From: Lasiosphaeris hirsuta
Taxonomy: Eukaryota > Ascomycota > Sordariomycetes > Sordariales > Lasiosphaeriaceae
DNA length: 64,000 nt
Direction: 5' to 3'
Assembly (NCBI GenBank): GCA_030549175.1
Contig: JAUKUA010000005.1
Coordinates: 2,108,001-2,172,000 of the forward strand
The translations under genes and the position numbers were made by a program. The notes under the pieces were generated by a model that was given only the letters and a program-made list of their open reading frames with translations, did not search any database and was not told the origin of the DNA. This document shows, piece after piece, positions 22,447 to 34,000 of the stretch (position 1 is its first letter; each line of letters begins with the position of its first letter).

Positions 22447-23144
22447 ATGTATCATCTTGCCAAAGGCCTCTATCGGTTAGCCACAAGCAAAGAAGGTAAG
22501 CTCGCCCACGCTCTGCTTTGCTCGACTCGGCCCTGATCTGGTCGCGTCTGCCAGAATACTCTGTTATCCTCCTCGGCCTCGACAATGCCGGCAAGACCAC
22601 CTTCCACGAGCAGGTGAAGGCCCTCTTCCATCCGGACGGCCCGGAGCCCAAGTTGAAGACGGTACCGACGGTTGGCCAGAACGTATCGACCATCACCCTC
22701 CCAGACATGTACCTCAAGCTGTGGGACGTGGGCGGCCAGATGACGCTGCGCAAGCTATGGCAAAGCTACTATGCCAGCTGCCACGCCATCGTCTTCATCA
22801 TTGACAGCACTGACATCGGCGACGGTAATCTCGAACACGACAGCACTGGCCGCCTCGACGAGTGCCGGCTCGTGCTCGAAGATGTGCTGCAGAACTCCGA
22901 GACCGAAGGCGTGCCGGTGCTAATTCTCGCCAACAAACAGGACAGGGAGGACTGCGTCGAGGTCGTTCGCATCAAGGAGGGGCTTGTCAAGAAGGTTTTC
23001 GAGGGTGACAAGGCCAGTAGTATCCGCGACTCGCGTGTGCTGCCTGTCTCTGCCCTCACAGGCACCGGTGTACGGGAAGCTGTTGAGTGGTTGAGGTCAA
23101 GGGTGAAGTGGAATAAGGAATCCCGACCGCCAGTCATGAGATGA
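22447..23144 (+). CDS. ARL3: Arl3/ARFRP1-type ARF-like GTPase
   Basis: Small GTPase of the Golgi, which in yeast recruits Arl1 and golgins and needs N-terminal acetylation for targeting. Two exons, 22447-22495 and 22555-23144, for 212 residues. All GTP-binding motifs are present: G1 GLDNAGKT (residues 24-31), G2 PTVGQN, G3 WDVGGQ, G4 NKQD and G5 SAL. The N-terminus MYHLAKGLYRL parallels yeast Arl3 in having no Gly at position 2, so it cannot be myristoylated, but Met-Tyr suits NatC acetylation. This separates it from ARF and Arl1. An insertion with DGNLEHDSTGRLDE after the G3 region is moderately longer than in ARFs. Intron 1 splits a Glu codon with strong GTAAGC and CAG signals. Confidence 0.93.
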
Positions 23145-24120
23145 TGCGACGACGCACATTTACCATTCTTCGCTTGCTATGACAGAGTCCCGAGGCTCAC
23201 TGCGGTCTCTAGCGATTGAACGACATGACAAAATAATAGCTGGCTCAACCGTTTTGGGCGAAACAGGTTTTATACCTATCCTTCAGTCTTGTAATACTGA
23301 GGGGGGAACAGGTGTCTCGATGAAGTCGAAACATAATCTGCCGCGTATCCCTCCCTTACTACATCAGCAACCTGGTGTTGGATTTTCACCTCACGTCAAC
23401 AACCACAGCTTGAAGAGAATCCGGACCTTAAAACGTTACCAGATCTGGACCGGTTTTAGAGGTTATGGGCCCTTGTCTTTCTCAGTTACCTTAAGCAGAC
23501 CTCGGATTTTGATACCCTTCGGATACGCTGCTTTTCTCGCGGTTTTATCGATCATTTGATAGATGGTCAACGCCTAGTAAGCCTTGGTAGCATATTCATT
23601 CTATTGTTAGACCTCAACAACTGAATCTAGCTTTGCAAAATGTATGCTGAATCCGGCAATGTGGGGTGCCAGACAGCTGGCGGGTTTCTTGGTATGTACA
23701 TGCATAATGACACGCCGCAGTTAATCGTGCGATAGCGGTAGCGTGTCGTGGGGGGTGTATGGTGGGGATATTAGGCGCATTCCTAGGTAGGTTGGTAGGA
23801 TGGCCATGTAGTCGAGCCCTCACGCTTTTTCACCCCTTCATCTTGTGAGTATGTTCCATGGGTATCTGCAACCGAGTCCCGGACACAATCTGAACCCACA
23901 CTTAACTATAACCCATGGTACTCCAAATTCGAGCGTTCTGCGCTTCAGCAGAAGCTCATGAATGCACCGTTCAGATTGAAGATCATTGCCCATCTGGTTT
24001 GGGCCACAGGCCTGAGGCTGAACCGACATGGGTTCTGTATGGCCTTGCTAGCCGTCGGGTATCTTGTTTTGGTCCTGACCCTAATGCTACGCCAGGCTTC
24101 CTTTCGTATTCCGTCGCATT
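23145..24120. other. Convergent intergenic region, no gene seen
   Basis: 3' flanks of ARL3 (plus) and RRP45 (minus). The ORF at 23179-23559 has no protein-like features. Nothing else recognised. Confidence 0.6.
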
Positions 24121-25063
24121 TTATCTATCATTTTCGGCTGAGAGCTCAGCCATAAGGCCACCTTTGTCCCTCCTCTTGATGTCCTCGGCTAGTTTCTTGT
24201 CTAGGAATGATGAGAATTCCTTGACCTTTGTGAGTGCAGTATTCGTGCACTGAAGAAGGGTAACGGCCTCGACAGGGGTACCACCCAGCTTCGCAATCTG
24301 GCAAATTTCGCCGTGTCGATTCAAGCTAATGGTGCAGCTTCCGACACGGACCTGCTCCTCCCTCCAGGTCGCGTCAAGGAGCGCGATCTCTCCCTCGTCA
24401 CCAAAATAGCTCCACGTGACGCAGAAGGGTGAATGCAGCCAGCTGAGAGCAACAGGCTCGCGCTCGGCTGGAGTGTACACGGTCAAGATGCCGCTCTCCA
24501 TGCTCGTGTCTGGTTTCCTGAAGTGCCGCAGCGCAGCAACAACGGCCAAACACGCAGCGTCAATCAGGTTTCCGTCGTGCGAGAGGACGTGTACATCGAC
24601 GCGAACGGACCAGACCTTTTGGCCAGCTACCAGGCATAGGGACTCGGTGTCCAGCGCTCCAGAACGGCGCACAGTCTTCTCCAGCAGTCGTGAGAGTAGA
24701 ACCTCCGTCTCGGTTGGTCGCCCGACTTCGAAAGCGGGCGAGGCCATGGGGCTGAGCTCTGTCGCAATGTTGAAGATGCCGTCCAGCGGTCTGTCCACAT
24801 AGGGAACGGTCACTTCGGCAGATGCTTTAGCTAGAACTCTGGGAAAAGAATATAAGTTAGCCTAATTGAAGTCCCAAAAGTGATACGCCTGTGACATGCC
24901 TCGTCTTGCCGAGTGTTACATCGGCGACGCCATACTGGTCCCCAAAAGTGAGCTCGAGAGGCCGATACTGGTCGAACTCGCGGCCATCGAGGCGTAGATT
25001 TTCCTGCAGAGCCTGCAAGATAAATTGCCGCTCATTGAGCGATGGCTCGGCTTCACGAGGCAT
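24121..25063 (-). CDS. RRP45: Exosome core subunit Rrp45 (EXOSC9)
   Basis: RNase-PH-fold ring subunit of the RNA exosome, which processes and degrades RNA in nucleus and cytoplasm; it is catalytically inactive in eukaryotes. Two exons, 25063-24900 and 24838-24121, for 293 residues (yeast: 305). Family blocks are EPSLNERQFILQAL, NLRLDGREFDQYRPLELTFG, VADVTLGKTRVLAKASAEV, RPLDGIFNIATELSPMASPAFE, and later LVAGQKVWSVRVDVHVL followed by DGNLIDAACLAVVAAL. The 61-nt intron has a GC donor (ACGAG then GCATGT). A GT site a few bases on would break the conserved GKTRVLA join, so GC-AG is well supported. It is divergent from CWC15 with only 260 bases between start codons, an RNA-processing pair sharing a promoter. 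Confidence 0.94.
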
Positions 25064-25323
25064 CTTGGGATTTCGCGTGTCGTTGCAGCGGGTGATCTAG
25101 GCGCAAGCAAACGTTGTTGCTGGCTGAGGTTTGCTGGGTTTGGAGGAGCTGCTTTCTGCCACTAAAGTCCGCCAAATTTTAGCATATTCTGCCACCAGGC
25201 CGCAGGCGGTGAAGACATGACACCCGCGAACTCACGTCACCGCGTTACCAATCCGATCCGCTTGCGTTCCATCGCCATCGTCAAACTCCCTCACATCCTA
25301 TTTATTTCATACGAACCGGCAAC

Positions 25324-26303
25324 ATGACCACGGCACACAGACCCACCTTTGACCCGGTAAGGATCGATATAACCACAATGCCCTCACCGCATCGCTAACA
25401 TGCATCCTAGGCTCGTGGCAAAGAAGCCAACCGTGGTGTAGCCTACCATCAGCGTCTTCTCCCCGCCTACACACAGCTCAAGTTTCGGTACGCCGTGTAG
25501 CCTTCTCCCACCATCCACGAGGATCCACCAGAAACCCGATACTGACACCTTTCCCAGGCAACGAGGCCAAGGAGGCGACGCCGACCACGACACCCGCGAC
25601 CTGCGTGCCGAACTCCTCGCCGCTGAGGCCGCCCATTTTGCAAAGACCCGAGGCGGCCCCGCCCTTACTGGAGACGATGCGCCGGAAGACTCGCCGGAAG
25701 AGAAAACATCCGCTGATGCGTCAAAGAGGCCGCTGGAGCTGACGTCGCGCGCTGATGGCGAGGGTGAGGACCCAGAAGCCAAACGGCGGCGGATATTAGT
25801 GGAGACGCGAGACATAGATGCGGACGATTCGGATGAGGAAGAGGACGATGACGATAGCGATGATGACAGCGACGATGATGATGCGGAGTTACAACGGGAG
25901 CTGGAGAGGGTGAGGAGGGAGCGCGCGGAGAAGCGCGAGAAGGAAGTGCGTCGGCTGACTTACCCTTGTTGGCACCGCTGGATACCTGAGGACCAAGTAC
26001 TGACTTTCCAAAATCTAGGAGCGAGAACGTGCTGCCGCCGAGGAAGAGGCGCGAGAACGAGATATTGCTTTGGGCAATCCGCTTCTAAACAAGCCTGACT
26101 TCAATATGAAACGGCGTTGGGACGATGATGTCGTATTCAAGAATCAGGCACGTGGAACGGAGGAGAAGGGGAAGAAGGAGTTCATCAACGTAAGTGATCG
26201 ACCTTTCTGCAGACTTGATTGTGCGCACTTATAGCTGACCATGTCTCAGGACATGCTACGATCGGACTTCCACAAGAGATTCATGGGCAAATATGTCCGT
26301 TGA
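25324..26303 (+). CDS. CWC15: Pre-mRNA-splicing factor Cwc15 (Cwf15/AD002)
   Basis: Component of the NineTeen-complex-associated spliceosome. Five exons are inferred: 25324-25356, 25411-25487, 25558-25945, 26019-26189 and 26250-26303, giving 240 residues. The N-terminus is the conserved TTAHRPTFDPARGKEANRG followed by LPAYTQLKFRQRGQGG. The middle is a run of Asp/Glu/Ser (about residues 120-145). A charged helix rich in Arg/Glu follows (ELERVRRERAEKREKE). The C-terminus NPLLNKPDFNMKRRWDDDVV, then DMLRSDFHKRFMGKYVR, is the family signature. All four introns have GT-AG ends. Firm identification; one of the more intron-dense genes here for its length. Confidence 0.95.
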
Positions 26304-26609
26304 AGCATTGCAAGTTTGATGTGAGAAAGATATCCCGCCATACGGGGTGCGTGTGATGGTTTGTTTCCACTTAGCTTTCGGGAAATCAGTTGCTACCGAA
26401 GGTGTGTCCCGCTAGATAGAGATCGAGGTATTGATAATACCTAGCAGTAGCTGCCGTCTGGTCAGCTAGGATGAAGTTCATACATCCTGCGAGAATGGCT
26501 AGGATAGCTTGCCCTTGCTTCCGGACTGTTCAATAGGGCATATTATGTAAACTGGCCTCTCATCGATAAATAGCATACTCCCCCCCCCCCCGTTCCCCAA
26601 TCTAGCATT
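26304..26609. other. Convergent intergenic region with C run
   Basis: Shared 3' flank of CWC15 and the EXPERA gene. It holds a 12-base C run at 26580-26591; otherwise nothing seen. Confidence 0.6.
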
Positions 26610-27648
26610 TCACCTCTGTTTCTTAAAGTCCGTGGCGTTGGACTGACTAGGCTGGAATGCCCGAGATACTGCCCTCGAGCTCCGGTAGAGGAGCACTGGG
26701 TACGCATTAGTATCTACGTCATCGAGTGCTTGGTCTGGAACTTACCAGCCGGGACAACAGCCCAAGGGCTGTTTAGGCCAACGTAATAGGCCCAGTAATA
26801 GAGGAATTCAGGCCGGTTGTACGAGACACCGTTATAGCGCTCCTCGAAATAACAAGTCCCATAATAGAGTGCCACACCATAAAGATGGCCAACAGAGACG
26901 ATGGACTGTAGGATGTGGCGCAGCCCGGTAGTATTGCTTGCTTTATCCCGAATAATGAGTATTGCTGTCAAAATAGAGAGCGGACCCCAAATAAACTAAT
27001 GTAAATCATAAAGTATCAGACCCACAGGTTCCTAAGTGTCACAGATAGTAAACTTACCACAGTGAGAGCCTCGATGCACAGCATAAACGGATCCGAGGTC
27101 ATGTACCTCGAGTCTGACAAGGCATACTCCTTCCATAGCTGTGCAAAAAGGTGCTGGGATGCCGCTATGCTTTCGTGGTTCAAGATGAAATATCCTGCTG
27201 ACCTTCAGTACAGGTCGATGATGATAACTAGTGTCAGGCTTTTTCACGTTCCCTCTTCAACGCAAATAGACAAGTCTTACCCTCGAAGAAACAATGCAGA
27301 AATGCGCCTAGACAAGCCCACTCAGAGTCAGCCACGGTCCGCAAACCTACCACTATCACGAGGCTGGTGGACAAAACAGTAACGAAAAGGGGAAAGTAAA
27401 CAAACCAAGCCAACTATAGGAACGACAAAATGTCTCAACTATCACTTACAGAGCGTGAACCAAGCCAGTGTCAGCTGTTCTGGCCTTCCAATTGCCGGGT
27501 TGACTTGCTTTGCCAATAGTTGGACCACAGCAACGATAGCGATAAGAATAATGCCAAAGGCGCCGAGGAGTACAGGGACGGCCAATACATTTGGTGAGTA
27601 CCTGCCCGGAATTTTGACACCGGGAGGGTAATAGGGATGTCCATGCAT
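26610..27648 (-). CDS. EXPERA-domain protein, emopamil-binding (sterol 8,7-isomerase) like
   Basis: EBP-fold membrane protein. True EBP isomerises the delta-8 sterol double bond; fungal EBP-like members also occur in other terpenoid pathways. Five exons are inferred: 27648-27450, 27307-27281 (27 nt), 27194-27058, 26995-26746 and 26695-26610, for 232 residues. Motifs in order: HPYYPPGVKIPG; a first membrane helix; LTLAWFTLCAFLHCFFEGYF with the conserved His and Glu; ASQHLFAQLWKEYALSDSRY; FMLCIEALTVFIWGPLS; SVGHLYGVALYYGTCYFEE; and the closing NSPWAVVPAVLLYRSS. These match EBP well, including the catalytic-site His/Glu/Trp pattern. The C-terminus KKQR is a basic ER-retrieval-like tail. Whether this is the housekeeping ergosterol enzyme is uncertain, since filamentous fungi usually use Erg2 for that step. 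Confidence 0.88.
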
Positions 27649-28018
27649 GTCTTCTGCTTGTGAAAAAAAGAAAGAGCTGGGCCTTACATTCTGGGGCCAG
27701 CGTCCTCCAAGTTGTAATGGAAATGCAGTGCTGTGGTTATAATTGATGATGGGTCGATTGCGCCGCTGCGGATATTTTTCAGATTCATTGACTGCCCATG
27801 ACCCTGGTCGGATCGGCTGCCCTGCAATAGGTAATCATCAAAGCCACACATGGAAACCCTAACCCTCGAATGCATTGCAAAAGGGGCTGAGAACCAGCGA
27901 CCCAAGATATAAAAAAGTACGGTATTCATGCACAATTTATTTCGAGAGCTGACTTGGACTGGATACGTAAAAATTTTGGGGCCTAGAAGGTTGATTGCTC
28001 TGTATTAATTGGTGCACC

Positions 28019-28051
<33 letters not shown>

Positions 28052-28118
28052 CATGATCCAACGCAGAACCTCTTCAAAAGAAGCAACGAGTAATCTGTTG
28101 GGGAGGAGCAAAAATATG
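27649..28118. other. Promoter region with long A run
   Basis: Upstream of the EXPERA gene and downstream of the tRNA. It includes an uninterrupted 29-base A run (28019-28047). No gene seen. Confidence 0.6.
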
Positions 28119-28190
28119 TAGCTGCGGTTGGTTTCGATCCAACGACCTCCGGGTTATGAGCCCGGCGAGCTTCAACTGCGCCACACAGCT
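28119..28190 (-). tRNA. tRNA-Met (CAT), elongator-type, unusual D-arm
   Basis: Read on the minus strand, the 72 bases fold as a cloverleaf. The acceptor stem AGCTGTG/CGCAGCT is fully paired (one G-T). The anticodon stem CCGGG/CCCGG carries loop CTCATAA, giving anticodon CAT. The T stem GTTGG/CCAAC carries loop ATCGAAA. The discriminator is A, and a TTTTT Pol III terminator follows at 28114-28110. No intron. The D-arm is odd: stem GCGC/GCTC has a mismatch, and the loop AGTTGAA has only one of the two invariant Gs. Elongator rather than initiator is inferred from the overall sequence. It could be functional or a decaying copy. Confidence 0.85.
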
Positions 28191-28289
28191 TATTGTACTG
28201 ATTGTTGAGAAGTAGCGGTCGTACTGAGCTCTTTATGGGAGCATTGAAACCCATTTTGGTGTGGTTATCAGAGTTTGGACTCACCCTGG

Positions 28290-30655
28290 TCATTGCACCG
28301 CAAGATAGTTGGAAGTAAAACTCCAGTCAAAATCATCCATGAATGCATTCCAGTCGAACCGCTGAAACGGATCTGTCAGCCCGAGGTCTGCATTGTGGCC
28401 GGGTCGGGGTCCTTCCTCTGCAACAAACGTTAGCCACGGCGAGCGACAGAAGGCTGAGCAGCACAACTCACGTATAGACTCGGTGCCGTGTTGCGCGAGG
28501 TTTGGTGTAGAAGCACCCCTTGCCTGCTCCATGTCCCTCCTCCACCGTCTAAGACACCCAAAAGTCAAGCTCGCCCCAAGTCTGTGGGTGAAAACCGAGA
28601 CACCTGAGTCCGTCACATCTGTCCTTGGGATATGCGTTCGGATATCCCAGTACTTCTCGAGCATATTCGTAACCCGAACATGCAAGTCCCCTTCCTGAAC
28701 GGAGCATGTACGCATGCCTCGTATCGCCTCCTTGATGAGAGAGTCAATAGTATCAGCTTGGAAGCCCTTCGTATAAGCTGATAAATGCACAGACATGACT
28801 ACGCAGACTGCGCTTAGCAGGGTGCGGAAGACGAAATGCGGCGCGTAGTGCAAAAAGGCAATCTCTCGATGGAGGCGCATGGCCTGGTAGATGAGTGCCT
28901 CAGCAGTGGTGTAGCACTTGATCACGTTTCGCTTGAGAATCTCTTCGCTGTAGCCTGGGAGAGGCATGAAGTAGTATGTTTGAATTTCAAGCAGAGTCGA
29001 TAGAAGGGTGAAGTTGTCCAAGTCTTTGAGAAACAGTCAGCAGCCGTGTATCGTTCCCAGACTGGGGAATTACCTGAGTTATCCGGATAGAACATCCTCT
29101 GAACCTTTGTATACTCGTCTTCCATATGAGAAACTAGATGATGTGAAACACCCTGGGTGTCTTCCAGCGAGGCGCACATTGTTCTGCTAACCTTGTTCGC
29201 AAAACGCGCCGTCTCGAGGTGGATAGCAAAATACCGAGGCACGGGGGAGAGGCTGCGCCCGTCTAGGATTTTGTCTATGGTCAAGTTGGAGAGGGGACTC
29301 GCAGAGGGACAGCCGTTGTAAGCCGATACGCTGTCACGATGTGAGATTAAGCTTATCAAGAGAATTCCGAGCGCCAAGTAGCGTTATGACATACCGATGA
29401 GATATTATTGCACAGCCAGCCCAAGTAAAGGTTGCCTCCTCGTCCGTCTCATCGCATACTCCGTACTGTGGACCCCTGAATTCAGAATGGGCGCCGAAAC
29501 CGGTATGGAGGCCCGTGAGGAATGATGAATTCATGGCAATCCCGGCAAATATCATTGACGGATCAGATAAAAAGCGAATTGTGGCAAACGGCCATGTAGC
29601 AAGGATGAGTAGCGAGTTGATTATGGGGAGACGCAAGGGGGATTGGGACACAGAACTCCAAATCTCAGGCAGCAGAGAGTCTATCAAGAACTGGAAAACA
29701 GTGTCATCTCTTGCGAACCGGCGGCAGGATGTCAATATGATTGTCCAGAACAGCACATGGCCCCTCTTGTAGCAGGCGTCGGGATCCCGTGAGCGGACAA
29801 TCGGGAGATAAGGATGAAAATGCTCAAAATATCTGCCACGCATGAGTGCCTGACACCAGCGCCAATAGGAGAGATGAACGTACTTTTCGAAGTAGTAGTC
29901 AATGTCTTCTCCCGAAAAGACACGCGAGCCCAGAGCTCTAGGCTCGGCGCCACGCCCCATCTGAACGCTTGAAACAGCATCGCTTCCTCGGGCGGGCGTC
30001 AGTGCCGGTGTCTCGCTCTGTGAAGGGTAAGGCCTTAGTCGGTTAAAGAGACTTGGGGCGGGAAGAAAAGAGTCGCCTAGAGTATGTGGGGGCAAGTGAG
30101 GACGTAACAGCTGCACCTGGCGCACTGGGGGCAGCTCTGGGGGCAGGGGTAGGGAGGGCCGCGGAGCAACAGCATCCTTAATGTGCTGGACCTCGGCAGC
30201 CAATTCTTCAAGTTTACTAATGAGCGCCGAGGGGAGTATGTTAGTCGGCCGTGTAGCTACAGGACGGGTTGGCTGGGCGACAGTGTGTCTCAGAAGCAGC
30301 CGAGGTGTTACTGACCTTCTTCGAGATGTTCTCTTGTGGCTCTTGTCGACGACGCAGTGGAGCTCGAGTTTGGAACATCGGAGGCATGGCTGGTTTGGAG
30401 TCAGGCTTGCGTTGCACTTTACCTGTGTATTCAAGACAAGGCGTCAGTTCATCCAATGAAACGGGGCGTGGAGCGTGGAGAGTGGATAGGATAGCACGGA
30501 GATGGTTGTTGGGTAGCATGTAAGTGCACCTTTGCGTCACGGCACCGAATACAAGCTGTGTTCCGCCGGATCCGGGCCGGCTCGGTTATCCGTGTCGGTC
30601 CCGGAGATTCGGACTCGGCAGGAGGGGACGTGCCCGGCTCGCCAGCCTGGGCCAT
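28290..30655 (-). CDS. Zn(II)2Cys6 fungal transcription factor
   Basis: A binuclear zinc-cluster regulator. Six exons are inferred: 30655-30530, 30422-30316, 30216-29395, 29330-29074, 29023-28472 and 28417-28290, for about 663 residues. The zinc cluster is C35-x2-C38-x6-C45-x9-C55-x2-C58-x6-C65 with the typical CIRCRDAKVKC start; an intron splits it between K42 and V43. A short leucine-rich helix (LEELAAEVQHIKDAV) follows the linker, probably for dimerisation, then a Pro-rich stretch. From about residue 170 a fungal-specific regulatory domain begins (VFSGEDIDYYFEKYVHLSYWRW, HPYLPIVRSRDPDACY). The C-terminus is acidic and aromatic (FDWNAFMDDFDWSF), like an activation domain. Intron 2 (30217-30315, 99 nt) is in frame and free of stops; I removed it because it has GTCAGT, GACTAACAT and TAG. 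Targets are unknown; the sterol-isomerase-like gene and a tRNA lie just downstream. Confidence 0.88.
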
Positions 30656-31040
30656 TGTTGGAAAAAATATACAGGTGCAGTGCGCTTGGTCAATCAGGCC
30701 TGGCTTCAGACGAATTCAGTCGCTTGGAGGCAATCAATGGTGCGGGAAAAGGCAATGGCGATGTCGCTGGAGCGAACTCGGGCCCATGGATTTTGCCGAA
30801 ACGGCAGCGACGGAACAAGGCCAACGACAAAGGTCACGTGCTCACTGGGCCCAAGCTCCTTGCTCTTCCAGGGCCCAAGGTACCCACTTGGTTGTTGCCT
30901 TGATGAGTAGACCGCATCTGTCGTCTACAACACCTACCTCTGAGAGTTATCAGTCTCCTTGCCTCGACCTTCCATACTCTTTCAGCCTCTGTACTTAACA
31001 AGCCGGAATTACAATGATGTAAGCTGCAGTGCTTCGCATC
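30656..31040. other. Divergent promoter (zinc-cluster TF / TTI1)
   Basis: A 385-base interval between divergent start codons. No gene or distinctive motif recognised. Confidence 0.55.
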
Positions 31041-34000
31041 ATGGCTGCTGTCGAGCCATCCCCTCTGCGGACTGAATTCTTTCAGCGAGTAAGTCACGCT
31101 GTAAATTTGACATTTGGTCGGCCTGTCACTAACCATCTGCAGCTGAAAGCAGTATGTGTGCCGCTCTCCAGATTGGCCATGCGCCCGGAGGACACGAGCT
31201 CAGATGGGAAAGAAACGCTTCGCCTTCTTGAGACGCTTCTCGACCTCTGGGCCGCTCAAGTGAGCCAAGATGCTTCAATCCTGGACGAGAAGCTGGCAAA
31301 TTACGTTTTTATCCCCCTACCATATCTTCTTCGCAAACAGCAGTACCCTGTACGCGTCATTGAGGCTGCCATACGCCTTCTCGGGACACTTGTTCAACAT
31401 GGCTGGAAGTCAAGGGTGTCGCCCGGGCTTTCCCAGCAGCTGCTCCTATTTCTTTCGTTCACCCTCGGTGGCGCCCCTGGCCAGGCACAGAGACGCGAGT
31501 TGCCTGAAGATACAATTGTGGAAAGCTACCGCGCCCTCACAGCTCTTGTCACCGCCATGGGGGCTTCATCCACCGTTTTACCACCGTCTTCAGTCGCCGA
31601 AGACAAGACCATCCCTGCAATGGGGCACAGTGTCACGATCATGTTGGACGCTATCAGTGCTGGCGTTCCGCCTCTGATTCAGCTGGAGGCACTGCAGTGC
31701 CTACAGGCTGTATTTGAAGTCACCCAGGACAATTCTATCCTGGCTCGGTTCCTACCGGGCACCGTATCATCCCTTAGCAAAATTCTATCCCCGCCACTGC
31801 AGCAGAAGACCCAGCGACGGGTTCTCGTCAGATCACTGGAAGTACTGAATAAGGTACTTGTGAGTGTCCTTGCGGATATCAAGGTCCGGGGGATTCTGAA
31901 ACAAAGAGAGGCCACGCAAGAGCCGCAGGAAACCACAGGGGCCACAACTACGGACAAAGGGTTTCGTGTCAAGCCGACCCCTTCATGGCTCAAGGCTACC
32001 GCAGCTCAGGTGAAAATTGCCTTGTCATCAGTACTAAAGTTACGGAGCCATGAGTCAGAAGAAGTTCAATCAGCCCTCGACAGACTTTGCATTAGTCTCC
32101 TAGACGAGTGTCATTCATCCTTGGCCGAGTGCCAGTCGATTCTTGTTGAGAGCTCCATGATGTTGGAGGACGAAGAGGAGACGAGATCGCACCTCCAGAC
32201 GAGTCTACAGGACCTTGTCGGGGTATATCCGGAGCTAAGCGATAGCATCAAATCGGCGCTTTATAACTGGATTACCGGTTTGCCCAGGGTGATGCAGTCC
32301 AATGACGAACGAATCAAGCGGCTGGCTATTAGAAGCGTCCTCAGAGGTAGTAGAATGGCTGCATCCCTACGGATGGATTCTGCCACTCTCGACGAACTGC
32401 TCGGAGACGCTTTGAGAGACAGTGTTGTTGCCCTAGTAAGGAACTCCAGGCCATCAAAGGTGCAGGACGATGCTGGGGTAGAGTTAACTACCTCAGGTGC
32501 CTCTGGATCCCTTGTAGGAATGGGGGCATTCAGTCCCGTGTTACTCGACCTAGAGGGGCAGAGGGCTACAAGAGGTGAAATTGCTACGCTAATATCTAAT
32601 ATCGGTTCCCCCACTCAACAAACGAAAATGGCAACAGCAATGTTAGCCTACGTGCGAGATTTTGAAGGTGTGGATCAGATCGCCTCGTACTGGCTTGCCT
32701 TCGAGCTTCTAAAATCCGTGTACGCACAGTCGTTGGACCTGGATGACCTCCTCGACCTTTCCTCATTTGAAGAATCAAGAAGTCAAGAGCAAGTATTCCA
32801 GGAGCTCTACGACTTTTCGGCCTCGATCTTATCTTCACATTCGGACTCTGCCAATACGGATTGGCGACTCGAAGCGATCGCCTTGGAAGTAACTGCTTTC
32901 GCATCTACCCGCTTGAAAAGCGACTATCGGCCCGAGTTGATTGATGTTCTCTATCCCATCGCAACTTTTCTTGGCTCACAGAGCCCGCAATTACGCAGGC
33001 ATGCCATCACAACACTAAATATAGTGGCACCCTCTTGTGGCTACGACAGTGTTTCGGAACTCATTATCGACAATGCCGACTACATGGTCAATTCTGTGTC
33101 GCTGCGGCTAAACACATTTGATATCTCACCAGCATCTACCAAGGTCTTGACTATGATGATCCGTCTGACAGGGCCAAAACTTCTACCTTTTCTGGATGAC
33201 GTTGTTGCGGCCATATTTGCGGCTCTGGACAATTACCACGGCTATCCAGTCTTCGTGGAGAACTTGTTTTCCGTCCTGTCGGAAGTCGTGACGCAGGGTG
33301 CCAGGTCGGACATGCTTCTCTTGGAAGACGCAAACTCACAGGCAGTGGACCACAAGAAGAGAAGGCCCGAGTCGCGTGGTGTCACGGGAATCCTGGATAC
33401 CTTGAAAAGGCGCACGGAGAGGGCAGAAAGAGCAACGAAGAAGACAGAGAGGAATATCCCAGGCCACCCCAAGGAATCCTGGGGCCCAGGCAAGAGCCAG
33501 GCCAAATCTTTGCTCGACATCTTAGAGTCCGCGGGTGATGAAGCCGCTGAAGACGAATCTGCCTCGGCGGTGGAGAAACCAAAACAAGCCAGCACACCAA
33601 CATACAGCCTCCTGACGCGGGTTCTGTCCTTAACACAACACTACTTGACTTCACCCACGCCGACGCTTCGAAAGTCACTTCTCGATTTGGTAAGCGTGGT
33701 GAGCCCCGCGCTGGCTCCCGACGAGAATGCCTTTCTTCCCCTCGTAAACAGTGTCTGGCCGGTCGTGATCTCGCGCCTGCACGACTCGGAGCCTTTCGTT
33801 GCGATTGCGGCTTGCAAGGCGCTAGCTGCACTCTGCAGTGCAGCGGGCGACTTTCTCGCTAGCCGGTTCAAAACAGAGTGGTCGAGTGGCTTACGTGAGT
33901 GGTTTGCAAGCGCCCGGAGTGAGGCTGCGAAGGCAAGAAGCAGTGGCGGCGGTGGCGGGGGCAGAGCCGCCACTGGTATCACTACCAAGACCGTTATCCG

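Noticed and set aside
28019..28190. tRNA plus A run as a tRNA-derived SINE
   Set aside because: The A run is on the strand opposite to the tRNA, so on the tRNA strand it is a T run, not a 3' poly-A tail; no target-site duplication seen.
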